The translations under genes were made by a program, and so were the position numbers. The notes under the pieces are model-generated. The model made no database searches. It was given only the letters and a program-made list of their open reading frames with translations, and was not told the origin of the DNA. Below are positions 45,948-57,929 of a stretch of DNA of 64,000 nt, piece after piece. The stretch is from Takakia lepidozioides (taxonomy: Eukaryota > Streptophyta > Takakiopsida > Takakiales > Takakiaceae), in NCBI GenBank assembly GCA_030704615.1, contig CM060731.1, forward strand, positions 38,812,001-38,876,000, read 5' to 3'. Position 1 is the stretch's first letter; each line of letters begins with the position of its first letter.

Positions 45948-46049
45948 AACATGAACATGCATTAAAGAAAATGCGTCGTTTTAACAGTGAGGGCAGGAAG
46001 GTCTTGATTTGTTCTCTTATAAGCAGAGGGCAGTTGAACAGGAGAGCAG

Positions 46050-46855
46050 GGTTGAATCAGATACCTCCACTGTGATCACTGCTTCTGAAAGAGGCCCAAG
46101 AGTGGTTAACAAGAACTGTTCTGGCACTCATGGGGATATGAGAACACCACTTAAAGCAGGACAACTGAGAGACGGTTCTACATTGCGTGGAAACTCCTAT
46201 GGTATGTCTGTCTCTTGCAGGAGTGTATCAAGAGAAGGCCTAGCAGAGTGGAAGGAGCTGCACTCACATCATCCAAAGTGGATTAAAGCAAAACCCCTTT
46301 CTGCACAAACACCCTCATCAACATGTATGCCAAGTGATTAACAAAGTTCCTGAACGAGATACGCTAGCAGGATATGCCAGGCACAGGTGTGGTAGTGAAG
46401 CTTTTGAGATGTAAGAGCAAATGTTATTGGAAGGTGCAGCTGCCAACAAGGTCACTTTCACTGCGTTCTCAATGCATTTGCCAGCCAACAAGGGCGAAGT
46501 GGTCATGCTGACAGCATGAAAGCTGGAGTGGCTCCAGATGTCATTCTGAAGATGTCAACGGCCAACATGTATCTGAAATACGGGAGCATAAAGGGTGCAC
46601 GTGTTGAAATTGGATGAACAACAGGACTTTCTTAACAAAATGCCAATTGAAGGAGGAGGCTCAGCATTGATGGGCTTGCTTTGTGCCTGTAGAATTAATC
46701 CCTCTGCAGCTAGCAGAGTGGCGACATGCTTTCTCAAGCTGGATTCATAGAATGCTGCTGCTGACAGGTGGAACAATCAGGCCGAAATATGGATGAAAGC
46801 CAGAGGTGTCAGGAACCTTGAATTGCCAAGCTATGGAGGTCATTTTGATCCCCCT
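46050..46855 (+). pseudogene. Degenerate third copy of the PPR-DYW gene
   Basis: It begins about 100 bp after the stop of the intact gene. Recognisable pieces in order are TVITASERGPR (against MTTAVERGPR), DMRTPLKAGQLRDG (against DLGALCKAGRLKEA) and a segment near 46230 matching EGLAEGKQVHAHIIQSG. Further on come pieces around 46500-46600 matching HADIM, APDIIL and DMYAKCGS, then LNKMPIEGG, LCACRIN and WMKARGVRNL. Internal segments are deleted, several stops and frame changes occur, and the DYW end is absent. It is a tandem duplicate that has decayed. Confidence 0.85.
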
Positions 46856-48354
46856 AAAACACATATAAAGGATCTTGATAAAGTCAAATGTTGTTTGGCT
46901 TGAAAGTACTTACTGGCTAGTATACAACATCACATTTCTATGTGGGGAAGCAGAAGCTGGAAAAATCAACCTGTCAATCAAACAATTCAAGCTCAAATTT
47001 CTTACATTGCAAATTCCACAAACAATTAAAACCCCACTAAAACATAATCTTTCTTGGGTATGATGGGTTTTCCTGCAATTTGCTGAGCGGATTTACATGG
47101 TGGTGAATGAATTTGGTCAGGTTCATTTTTTTGGATGTTACGACGTGGGAGTGTAGACTGAGTCACTTTCAGCCAAATTTGCACAATGGCGGGCCCATAA
47201 GGGATAACTCATAGTACTGTATTTGATATCTGCAACATTCTGCATGACAACAAACTAGAGGTCAAAGGCTCAATAATCCTGGGACTCCGGGTTGGGCGCA
47301 ATAGCCTGGATTTCACGTCCATGGGGACATTGACCACGCCCAGGTTTTGCATGGATTTGCATATTCACGTATTTTAATCTCACAATAATCTGAAGTACAA
47401 GAAGTCTATAGCTGAGAATCGAAGCACAAGCACATATTGTGTGGGTCAAATGTGAACGCCAGTTAGTATGTCAATAGGAAAACCATCAAAAGAGGCAGAT
47501 GATAACTTTGTGCAGTTTGCAAATCATCAGAGGAAAGTAAAACAAATCTAGTCGCCACTGAATGATTTCATCAGATGAAGATCTCTGGGTGATGGGTGTT
47601 CGCTTTCTGTAGTGAAACTGAGGGTGATTTAAGCAAAAGTGTTATCCCACTCCTCGGATCCACAACGCTCTTTGTTCATGAGGCAGAGGTTTGTACGTAC
47701 AGTATGCCATCCCCTGATCATCTCCAACAAAGTGTACCTCCGAATGTTAGGGCAACGCTAAATACATGGACAACCAACCACATCCATGATTCCAGTAGCT
47801 GTGGAAAACTTTTAGAGGCCCTTGAACTTTAACCGTCGTAGCAACTCGTGTTGCCAACGCCAACATTCCTGTTTAAGAAACGTGCCACAGCAGAAACCTT
47901 CTCGAGACATGAGAAGAGGTAGATGGAGGGTAGATCCCGAGAGAATCTAAAACCTCGGAGAACAGTCTCAGTTTGAGAGTTGTCGGAAGGCCTTTAGGAG
48001 CCAAGCTTGGTTAAAACCCGTTAACACAACTCCGTACGCCAAGCTGCTAACGCTGATTTTACCTGGAAGCTCAGATATTGAAGGCGATGGTGGGAGCTGC
48101 CATGGCTGGAAAGTCCTCCATAGCTGTACTTCTTCACCTCCAAAATATAGAGGTCGAGGCATATGAGCGAGATCTCCCGCGTCGCAATAGCTACTGATGA
48201 TGCAGCTGCCGTTGCACCATTAATACCCCCAGAAGAGGCGCTGGCAGCTGGCACTGATCCGCAATTAATAGCTGGAGAGCGCCCGTGCCTTCTTGTAAAA
48301 AACATCTGATCGGTTGTGCTGCCGTAAAACTGTAGCCCACCAATTCCACGTCGA
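46856..48354. other. Intergenic region, no gene recognised
   Basis: AT-rich with short motif-free open frames. It separates the PPR pseudogene from the 3' end of the minus-strand U-box gene. Confidence 0.5.
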
Positions 48355-50761
48355 CTATACAATGATTGCTGAGGCGTCATACTTAGATTTGAACTGGTAT
48401 GCAACGGCCCACACTTCATGAAGCAATTTCAGTAGTTCAATAACCTTGTGTTTTGACCGTGGGAAACAGTCACTTTGGAGAACGAGCAAGAGCCGAGTTA
48501 TGGCTCCCGTCTCGATGGCTGTGACACTAACGTCAGGAGGGGCTCCTCTACAAACTGCCAATAGAGCTCCGACTGCATAATCAGTACCTGCTTCTGACCC
48601 CCGAGTTATGCATTTGACGAGGGTAGGAATTCCTAGGGAATATGTCCGTGCCGCCTCCCTGCCCTCTGCAGTCTGACAGAGAGCTTCCAGAATGGAAAGA
48701 ATCTGGTCAGCAAGGTCTCTTCTTGCCACAGGGACGTAGTCGATGAGAGTGCTTACTGCTCCTGCATTGACCGCCAAAGCCCTATTCTTAAAGGGCAAAC
48801 ACATCGGAACTAAAGCCTTCAAAGCTGCAGCAACCATTTTCGGTGGGCTAACTTCATTGATGACGTTAAGGAGGCCATGTAATATACTACAAACTCCAAC
48901 AGTGGTTACAGGTGCTATGATCCGTCTAGGATTTGCACTAGCTGGCGAGCAACCAGATGCGTCTTTGCCGGTGTTCTCAGTGCGCACAGTCTCTTTGATA
49001 TTTCTTCCAGCTGACAATCCTAGACTCATACCGGAGAATGGCATCCCACTTAATCCCAAGGGCAGTTCACAGGTCTCCGCCAGGATGCCCAACATCTCTG
49101 TTGCATACAAGCGTTCCCTTATAGTAGAGCTCTTCAGAAGTGTGCAAATGACAGGAAGAGCTTCGGATTGAAAGATCTGGGTCTTCTGGTTGTCATCCAG
49201 AGGTAGTACAGCGAGCGCCCCAAGAGCTGAAACAAATTCTTCTGAGCACCTGAGAAAGATGTACAGAGCTAAGTTAAGTTTTAGTTTAGAACATAGGATC
49301 ATTGGACACTAACTTTGCAAAAGTTTATACTGCGTTTACGTTCCCAGGTCATCATTCTTGCTGCTAAACTGCACATTTGAATCCTACTTTTCTAGTGCGC
49401 TCGTTAGAGTTGCCTTACGTAGCATGCGTAGATGAAGATGATCACAAGGTGCTCCATTGAGAGTTTAGTTCATGGAACCAGGCCTCACCGACGGAAACGA
49501 CAACTTTCTATCGCTTCGAACGTACTTAGAAGTCTACTTTGGCAGATGACAAAAAGCTGCAGAGTGGGTGGAACCATTTCTTCCAAGTTTCATTAATGGA
49601 TCTAGATACTGCAATAAGAATATTAGTTTGGTTAACAGTGATGATCACCTGATTGCCTCACTCAGAAGGATAGAAATAAGAACTGATGGTGCGCCAGCAT
49701 CCACAGCTGCCACCTTGTTCACTTCACACTCTTTAGTCATACTCCTTAGGGTGTGGAAGAAACTGGAAGCGTCTCTGCCTCTATCCTCCATTATGTCCTT
49801 CAATACCAGCTTGATTTGGAGAGAGAGGGGAAGGGCATCGCCTGAAGCCAGACCCGCGTTGGCGCCTCCCTCCACCCAATGCTTGACAATAAAAGTTTCT
49901 ATGAGCCTTCTCAGTGTGCGGTTGGGGATGAATGACTTCTCGGGCACCCTCTGCAAATGATGTGCAGGAGTCAAGTACGTGAAGAACATGCTGGACATTC
50001 TTGACGAACTAGTCCTCTACAGGGTTCAAAGTTCAGAGATTTACTCAAGAATGAAATCTACCACGGAGCGAAGCAGCTGGTAAGCACGTCAGAGTTTTCT
50101 AATCACATTCACACGTTGAAGAGTATGCAGTTCGACAAGTCCAGACTAAGACAAACTGGCAGGAAGAATCGTGTTCGGCATCCGTAACATCATTCGACAT
50201 GCCTATTATCACATATAACTGCACACACGTAGCATCACTGACTACCACTCAACTTCCAATCGAACCACTTGATGCAGATCGAGACACACCCGATGTCACG
50301 AGTTACAAAAGCGCATGCATCGGCAAAACCAGAGGCAACACCACAGGTTCGCGGTGCGATCGTATGGAGAAAGAGAGAGTGTGCACCACAGCTTTGGATC
50401 CACTATCTAACAAATGTTCACAGGCCTAAGTCCACAAATAGTGTGAGTGGTGTGATAACTTTTCACGAATATAACCAAGCGTCGGAGGCAAAGCAGAGCA
50501 TACCTGCATGGTCATGGGACAAGTATCGTGGCCTTCGTCTAACCAGCGCTGGATATTAACACGGTCGTATGAATGCCCTGTGGACAAGGTTACGGGGTCG
50601 ACCATAATCTCCATGGAGATAGGACAGATGAAGCCATGAGGTATCTCTTTCGTCGACTGCGCTTGCAGCCTCCCCAAGTCCATGACTTCATTGGCCTCTC
50701 GTCCCCTTCGTATCCAAACTCTCCCAAGTGTCCATTGCGGCACAGACAGTGACTTTATCAT
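48355..50761 (-). CDS. U-box/armadillo E3 ubiquitin ligase, three exons
   Basis: Minus-strand exons are 50761-50504 (86 codons), 49950-49649 and 49249-48355. Junctions are ATGCAG/GTATGC to TTTGCAG (phase 0) and ATCAG/GTGATC to TTCTCAG (phase 2), giving 484 residues. The first ATG is 50761; the codon before it is GTG. An internal Met at residue 27 (MDLGRLQAQS) is an alternative start. The U-box spans residues about 42-110 (FICPISMEIMVDPVTLSTGH, SYDRVNIQRWLDEGHDTCP, then across the first junction FIPNRTLRRLIETF). ARM-type repeats follow (VAAVDAGAPSVLISILLSEA, VAAALKALVPMCLPF, AVNAGAVSTLIDYV, GTDYAVGALLAVCRGAPPDV). The basic WIRRGRE segment precedes the U-box. It is an E2-recruiting ligase in plant PUB style, probably cytosolic; the substrate is unknown. 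Confidence 0.92.
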
Positions 50762-53136
50762 CACGGGACTGCTTAGAACGCCGCATTTGCTGAGAGATGG
50801 TGCGTGGGCTGGTCCACCAAGGAGTGGGAGTGTGAAACAATAGATGAAACTTGTCTGCAGGCATTCGAAGATGATTGTCTACTCCAATAAACAGATAGCT
50901 GCACAGTACAGTCTCCAACACGTTGTGGGTTGTGAGGGATGGGCGGAGGGAGGGAGAGAGCTGGATAGATCTACCCCGATCGAGAGAAAGGGAGGTGTAA
51001 TGGGTCAAGGACAGAAGCAGCGGCTGTGTATAATTACGAGGCCGATCATCACCGCCGTCGTTTTACAACGGCGGCCCCGCCGACGATAACCGCCCATCAC
51101 AACGCTCCCCTACTCTCTCTCATGTCTACAATGCTATCCCTACTTCCAAGTTCCATTTTCCGAAGAAAACTCGTCTACGCATTTCAAAAACTATGTGTCT
51201 CACATTGATGCGGTGCAGGACACGAGGCTTAGGCTGCCATGAATGCAATATCGGCAGCTTTGGTTGATGAGGCAGGAAAACGAAGGTCAGCTACGTGTAA
51301 CTTACTCGGACTTTTTAGCTTCTAAGTACCCTCACCTTACATCCTGCCATAAACCTGATCAGCCGGCCTTGTTTGCTACTTTTTGTTCTATACCACTCAA
51401 TGGTCCGGGTTACTTTTTATAGTTTAAGGCTTTCCATGTCCAAACGTCCAAACCCGAAACTCACATGCACACATAGGTGGTAAATTAGTAGGCTTACCAA
51501 AACAACAAAGGTAAAATGGTAAAGTTAAGGTTAAACTCAGCCGCATCGTTTTATAGAAAGACCCAAGTGGGGTGACTGTACAAATGAGTAAAACTGTCCC
51601 CAAATCTCATAGAGCTAGATTTAACAAAGAGAAATCAAACTATGTTAGTATCACCTACGGCCTGAAGAAGGTCAGACAACAGGAAAGAGGATGTGAATGG
51701 TTCCTTTGTTGTTGTTGAAATGAGGTGATTAGACAAGTCTTGGGTCAGAGCACTAGAGCAGGTAGCCCAATTTGTGCATAACCCATGTGATCTAGGGTTC
51801 AAAGTGTCCACCTTCCAATGGACGAGAGTGGTCATTCGGATGAAGAGAAGAGACACGGTAGTTTACACTTTCTCCGGGACGAGTCCTCTTTTGTGGTCAA
51901 AGACATTTCTTCGGACCAATGTTTATCCCCCAACTATTGAAAAAATCCGCGGCAATGTATGAATAAACTCATGCTAGCCTTTTTGTGCGGACTCTGCCTT
52001 TATCTTCTGATATCGGGTTCTCCAGGGTTATTTTTTCCTTGACTTTTAATCTGAGCAGGGTCTCTGCTGCTTCAAATAAAAATCCTGGAAATCTTTGTTC
52101 TTTCTTTGTAAATTCACTGGACGTTAAAGAAACTTTATCTTTATCTTTGTAAATCAAACAGATTTTTACCTTACTGTACTTTTTACTTTTGTTTTATTGT
52201 TTTCAATCTTGCTTGCATTCATTCATGTCGATGGATGACTCGTCCTTCATCTCCATCATGACAATTAACTACCTCATATGCACTCTTCAATTCCACGTCC
52301 AGCCCAACGTTTGAATGGATGACACTAAGGGATTGGTACTCAAGTTATCCGACGTCCTAACTTCTCCCAACAAGTAAGACCACCGCTGCTCTTGTTGTAC
52401 TGCCACAAAGACCGTGCAGCATGCATCACAGGACTTAGTATAAGCAGGGTGGTGTCAGGAACCTTTATGATAAAGTTATGTGCCGAATATTGGCAAGCTG
52501 GTCAGTCAGGTTCTGAATGACTGCAGTCGCAATAATTCCATTGCAGAGGAACACAATGACTGAGGTATGATTGATGGCATGATGGCCAATTTCCAGTTGC
52601 AAGGGACCTGTGGACAGTGGAAGGCCCACAGTGACCAACAGTTGATGGGCTGGGAGCCTGGGCCGAGTGAGTGTGTGGGGGAGAGAGAGAGAGGAAGATA
52701 CTTAAGAGTCAAGCTTTGACTACCCACACATTCCAACACTTCAGCACTCACCTTTCAATGTGCTGTGTTGGCAGAGTGGCCCACTCACTGTGCACACTCA
52801 CCTGTGAGCATTTGTGCATTGCTTCTTTGATGTGAGGGCCCGACATGACATGACATGACATTGTTGGGCACCAGGATGTTTGAATGGTCAAGACTGAAAA
52901 CTTGGGTAGGATGGGTTCAAAATACATGCCTTTCTGAGACTAATGTCAAACCTCTCCTCAAAACATGATTTTAAGTCTATCATTCCAATATAAGAAATGT
53001 TTTCAACAGAATAGTGTAAATTGCATAAAAACAAAAACAAAACAAAAAAAAAACATATATTCATGTGATCCCTAGAACTGTTGCGGTTTTGAGGTTGCTG
53101 CGACAAACTTCGAACCTAAACCCTAAACTTCGAAGA
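50762..53136. other. Upstream region of the minus-strand U-box gene and gene-poor sequence
   Basis: No coding gene is seen. Possible promoter features lie within 50.8-51.1 kb, with an AT-rich attatacaca box on the minus strand near 51025-51035. A small ccgccgt...acggcgg palindrome is at about 51052-51074. A short tgaca repeat (acatgacatgacatgaca) lies near 52843-52860. One plant telomere-like motif, aaaccctaaa, sits at about 53118-53129. Confidence 0.4.
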
Positions 53137-53174
53137 TGTGTAGATGTTCCGAAGATGTTCGGAACATCTACACA
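53137..53174. repeat. Perfect inverted repeat, 17-bp arms, 4-base loop
   Basis: Arm tgtgtagatgttccgaa (53137-53153), loop gatg, arm ttcggaacatctacaca (53158-53174), with no mismatch. The motif cgaagatg repeats around the loop, so an alternative slipped pairing exists. No run of T follows. Confidence 0.9.
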
Positions 53175-56100
53175 AGTCTGGTCGGAAAAAAGTCTTAGAC
53201 ATGCATCAGGCTGGCGAAGTTTCTAAGATACCATACGCAAGGTTCTAGAGCAACATCAGCTTTAAAATGGTAGGGACAGAACTCCACATATTTTATGTAG
53301 TGGAATCACTGGTTTTTGGTTCATTGTTCAAATACTTTGTAATAGAAAAAAATATTTCTAATGTATATCTATATGGTTCAGGTGAGGAATTTGATCCGGA
53401 GTGATGAGTCTCGAGTCTTGACCAAAACAATCAACTTTGTCAAAATAACTAAATAGAAATATTAGATATCACCGAATTAAGTGTAAATAATCATGATTTT
53501 GTTCAAGAATGCTTCTCATTGTTGAATAATTATTTACCTTCTTTTGGAAAATGGACACCTTTAACAGCCATAACCTAGGGTATATGGTAGTTCAAACCTC
53601 AACTAAGGACTCCAAAGTATCCACACACTAAAGTTATCCCTAAAGTGCCAAAAACTGGGGACGAGTACCGCCAGTTCGGCCAAAAGCGGGGACGAGTTAA
53701 CAAACTGGGGCCAAACTCATACAAAGGGAAAAAAACATGGGATAAAACTACCAAAACTGGGGGTCAAACAGTTTCATACCCAGTTTGGGTTTTGCCAAGC
53801 TACACGCCCCTGACGCCGAGCGACCTGCGAGCAGGCTCATGCCCAATTCGGCAAACTCGTGCCCAATTTGGCTGATTTTACTTTTGCAGTCAATCTGGGG
53901 ATGAAACACAGGTTAGAACCAAACTGGGGACCAAACTGGACATGACTTTAAGGATAACTTTACTATGTATCCGGTTGACTCAACAGCCCCCATTTTTATT
54001 GGCCATAGTGGGTGGATACAAACATCTAACATAGAGTTATGTGGCTTTGAAACCATGACTGCTTATAAGGTGCTCCTAACTCCTAACCAATTTCCATCTA
54101 TTGGTGGATGCATTTAATTTGTCGAAACTTTGCAAACTATTTGACCAAAAATAAACTATAAAAAATAAAATCAGTACACTTGAATAACTCTCATTTATAA
54201 TTTCCGGGAAGACCTCAAAATACAAAGTCACACTCTGCAACTAGTTTCTCTATATTTATCGGGACAAACAGATCATTGATTGGTGCACTGGTGGGGATCA
54301 TCCCTTTTTTTTTCATTTCTGCCTAGGCGTGGACATGGCGAAATGTTTGGGGATTAACCCCTATGCGTCAAAACGACCCAAATTGGGTCGGTTGGGTTTA
54401 CAAAACAGGTCGGTTATCCCTGAGGTTAAGCCTGATGTGGGCCCACATAGGCTCATTCGATTGGAAATCAAGTCAGGTTTGACGTGGTATTTCCCAATTG
54501 ATCATACGACCTAGCAACTTCCACGTGGAGAGCGTAGAGTCCGCCACCTGATTTTGAGGCCATTTTCCACCATCTAACATGCCCTAGGAGGATGACGTGG
54601 CAACAAGGGTCACCTTAGGGTGAAATTCCATGCAACCCCCCATGGCAGGGTGGCGCGTCTCCCAACACCCTTTATTGCGCCACTTACCCCCTAAATGGCA
54701 CCGGAGCCGACCTGCCTCGGAGATCTCCATGCCTAATCCCCAAGCTGGCGATGGTAGCTCCGGGCGTGGTTTGGTGTCAAACCTGTTGTTGTGAGGGGAG
54801 AGCGGGAGGAGACTCAATTGATGCGCAGCTCGAGACTTGCCTGGAGATGCTTCTTCGACATTTTTAACTATCGCAACAAAGGGAGGGTTTAGGGCCAAAA
54901 TGGACAAGTTGGTGCACTTAGGACTTAGGCAATTCAAAGATCCAAAATACCCCTCCAATTTCATCCAAACTCATCCAAATTCATCCAACATCATCCGTGG
55001 AAGTATGGATGTAGAAACCTCCCACATTCATCCAAATTCAAAATCTTGTTGGCATATTCCGTCCACTTTGTGAAATCCGGCGAATTTTGTTTCTCCGTCA
55101 TGAAATCCGGGACACATTTCTGGCATGGGTGGCCCATGAACGCATGGTGTGGGTGACCCCAAAACCCAATAAACATAGGGGTGGCCCGAACCTGGGTGGG
55201 GGGGTGGACATACCTTGGGAGGGGTGGAGGCCTAATCAATTTAGGGACGGGTAGGATGAGGCACCCCCTAAAACCCTCCACAAGAGAGGGCTACTGGCCA
55301 AAAATTATAGGCCCACATAGGTGCAATTGCAAGTCTCATGGGCAGGGGGTAAAAGACCTAGTAGGGGACTCAGATTGGCCCGAAATGTTTTTGAAGGAAA
55401 AGCCATACCCACCCACAACATTCCCACCGGAGCGATTGTCAAATGAACGGCTCAAAAAATTTCCTTAATTTTCTGAACAAACCTTTTCACCTGCCCGCAG
55501 GAAAACCCCAAATTTGACCCCCCATTTTTAGCATACAAAGCAGCCCACCTGAGATTATGTCAGAAAAAGATGAAATTTGCAGGGAAGGTGTCTTATATGA
55601 CAGGGCACCAGATTCTGGAGAGTGTCATGTCAGACCAGTTTGCAGATGGGAAATTCGATAGAAAAAGCACTTTTTTTTCCCTATTTACTTGAATTTGTTT
55701 TGCACCACTTTAGACATTACATTCTTTGGATCTACAGGTTGGATTTAGACAGGGATTTTTGTGGTCGTAGGTGGGGTAGTTGAGAGTATATTCCAACGGT
55801 CAGTTTTACAGGGCCTTAGTAAATCTCAAGATATAAATGTTTTAGAGGGCCAGGGTCCAGTTTTTGAGGTCTTGGCAAAAATTGGCCCTTGTCCTTTAGG
55901 GGTTAAGTGTAGAGGTGGCGACTAGTACAATGTCCACCTGGATCCTACCTGGCTACAGGTATGCTATACATTGTGCAATATGGTGAATTCTTCAGAGCTT
56001 ATATATATTACCCAGGTCACACATCTGGAAATGGAGGCAGAAATAGGTGGCGAAAGTAGCCCATCTACTGTAGGAAAGTCGCTATGGCAGGTGCAGGTGG

Positions 56101-57009
56101 CGAGATCCTGTAGGATCCTGGTGGCCCTTCGATTTAGGGCGCAATGGGACCCAATTCCCAGGCGAAAAGGGTCGGTTCCCCTGGTGCTCTCTGGCTCCAC
56201 ACTGGCCAGGGAACCGACACTTTCCAGCTTTCCGGCTATCTTGTTTTTCAGGACCCTGTTTTTTGCATAGGGGTGTTGCGGGCCCATTTTTGGTTTGTGC
56301 TTTTAGGCTGAATATCGCCTAAAAAGGAAGGGCTGAGTGGGGATGTGGAGAAATGGCACAACATTGCAAATTGCAAATTGCACTATGATGATGCGTCGTT
56401 GGAAAGCCCTCAAGGTGCGCTCTGAGGTCAACTGAAATCTTAGGAATGCACATGACAAAATAGTGCGGTTGTTCCGCCATTGCGTGGAACTGGACTATTA
56501 TGGGTGTAGCCTCGTAAATCTTAACCGGAAAATTTTGTATTATCAATGAGCAATTTTTTTGGTGTAAAAGGGTAAGGGATTGAGACCTCATTCAACACGT
56601 AGAGTACATGACCAACCACTATATTTATAGATGTGAACATCGACCACCCATAATTAGAAACACGAACAACGTGAAATGTCCGGCACTGAAGAGCCTTTGA
56701 TATCAAAAGTCATTGCCAGTTGATACTCACTTCCATGTACTTATTGGAATTTGTTGGCTCTCTTGTAGAGAGAGACTTTGCAACATGTTGAAGTCAATGG
56801 AGAAAATGTGGTCAAAGGACCTTACACCGTGTCAAGCCTCCGATTGGGGTGTTGTGCTGAGTCCCCCTTAGTCTCACCTCCTCTTATGTTTTGCCAAAGC
56901 AAGAGAGCCCATCGCCGTTTTGGGCTTGTTAATTTATAAGTTTGGCACCAACTTTCACCGATGTTTCTTTTGATATGGAGTTTCTTTTTTTATATATAGT
57001 TTTTATTTA
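53175..57009. other. Gene-poor stretch, likely old repeat sequence
   Basis: The section 53640-53960 repeats phrases around caaactgggg, aaactggggaccaaactgg and gcccaatt(t/c)gg, suggestive of a decayed transposon, but no coding domain remains. The open frames 54329-54514, 54837-55073 and 55971-56270 carry no motif. No gene is assigned. Confidence 0.4.
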
Positions 57010-57187
57010 AACAACCAACATGTAGCCCAGTGGTAAGGGCATATACCCTCTTACGAGTGGTTGTGGGTTTAAACCACCCTGTTGGTTGTTACAAAGGTAT
57101 CCACCTTCCTACCGGAAGGCAATAGCCATTCTGGGTCAAGTGACACCATAAGTTACATTTGCTTCGGCAACGCGTCCGCTTTTTTTT
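57010..57187 (+). mobile_element. tRNA-derived SINE, 178 bp, T-rich tail, 12-bp target duplication
   Basis: The body carries an A-box-like tagcccagtggtaagggc (57023 on) and a B-box-like gtgggtttaaaccaccc about 30 bp later. It ends in a run of eight or more T. It is bracketed by the exact direct repeat agtttttattta at 56998-57009 and 57188-57199, the expected target-site duplication. Length and the T-ended tail are like the Au-type SINEs of plants; that family label is a guess. The intact duplication suggests a fairly young insertion. Confidence 0.85.
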
Positions 57188-57199
57188 AGTTTTTATTTA

Positions 57200-57929
57200 T
57201 ATATAGATTTGGATAGTTGATTTGATGTTGCACTATACATGGATAAGACAATGATAAAAAAAATTGTATGAGATCAAACACATTTTGCGACTTTTAACTA
57301 CAATTAATGAAATTGAAAAGCAGTCTAGACACATTTTTCGTCTTTTGATAGCAAATTCAATCCCAGATGATTGAGGAACACATGGAAGCTACATTTTGTG
57401 TCAAATACTCTTGTCTTCTACAATATGCACTTCCAATAGAATTTATATAGGTGTAGAAAATCTCTCACCTCCCTCCCCCCTCCCACCACCCCCCTCATCG
57501 CCACCTCATCCTATGTCTCTCTAATCTTCTTATTTGTCCGCCATGTTTCCAATCATAGAAGGGTATGGACTCTCCTCAATGATTGTCACTCGGGGAAGCA
57601 AAGACTAGGCTGGTGGGATAGTAGCAACCCTCCACCCTCCCCAACAGCAATTCTCTCCCTTGTCCGCCACTCTGTCCTGGAACCTCACGTATGAGGGGTT
57701 GTCGGTGCACAAGGATGGTAGTAACCAGTTTGTTCATCAGGAATGTAGCAGTAAGAGAAGAAAGTCCAAAACAGTCTTCTTTTGGGAGCTCCCGCTGTTA
57801 TACCCCCCACTCGCTGGTTTCAGGTGGGTCTCCACCATCCCTCCCGCTGATAAGCGTACCAAATACAGCTTCACCTCATCATGGCCATCAAATCAATATG
57901 GAAGCTCCATTGGCCTGTGTCTCCCCCCT
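57200..57929. other. AT-rich spacer and possible LINE 5' sequence
   Basis: The part 57460-57500 is C-rich. The open frame 57660-57935 could belong to the 5' region or ORF1 end of the LINE that follows, but has no diagnostic motif. Confidence 0.35.
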
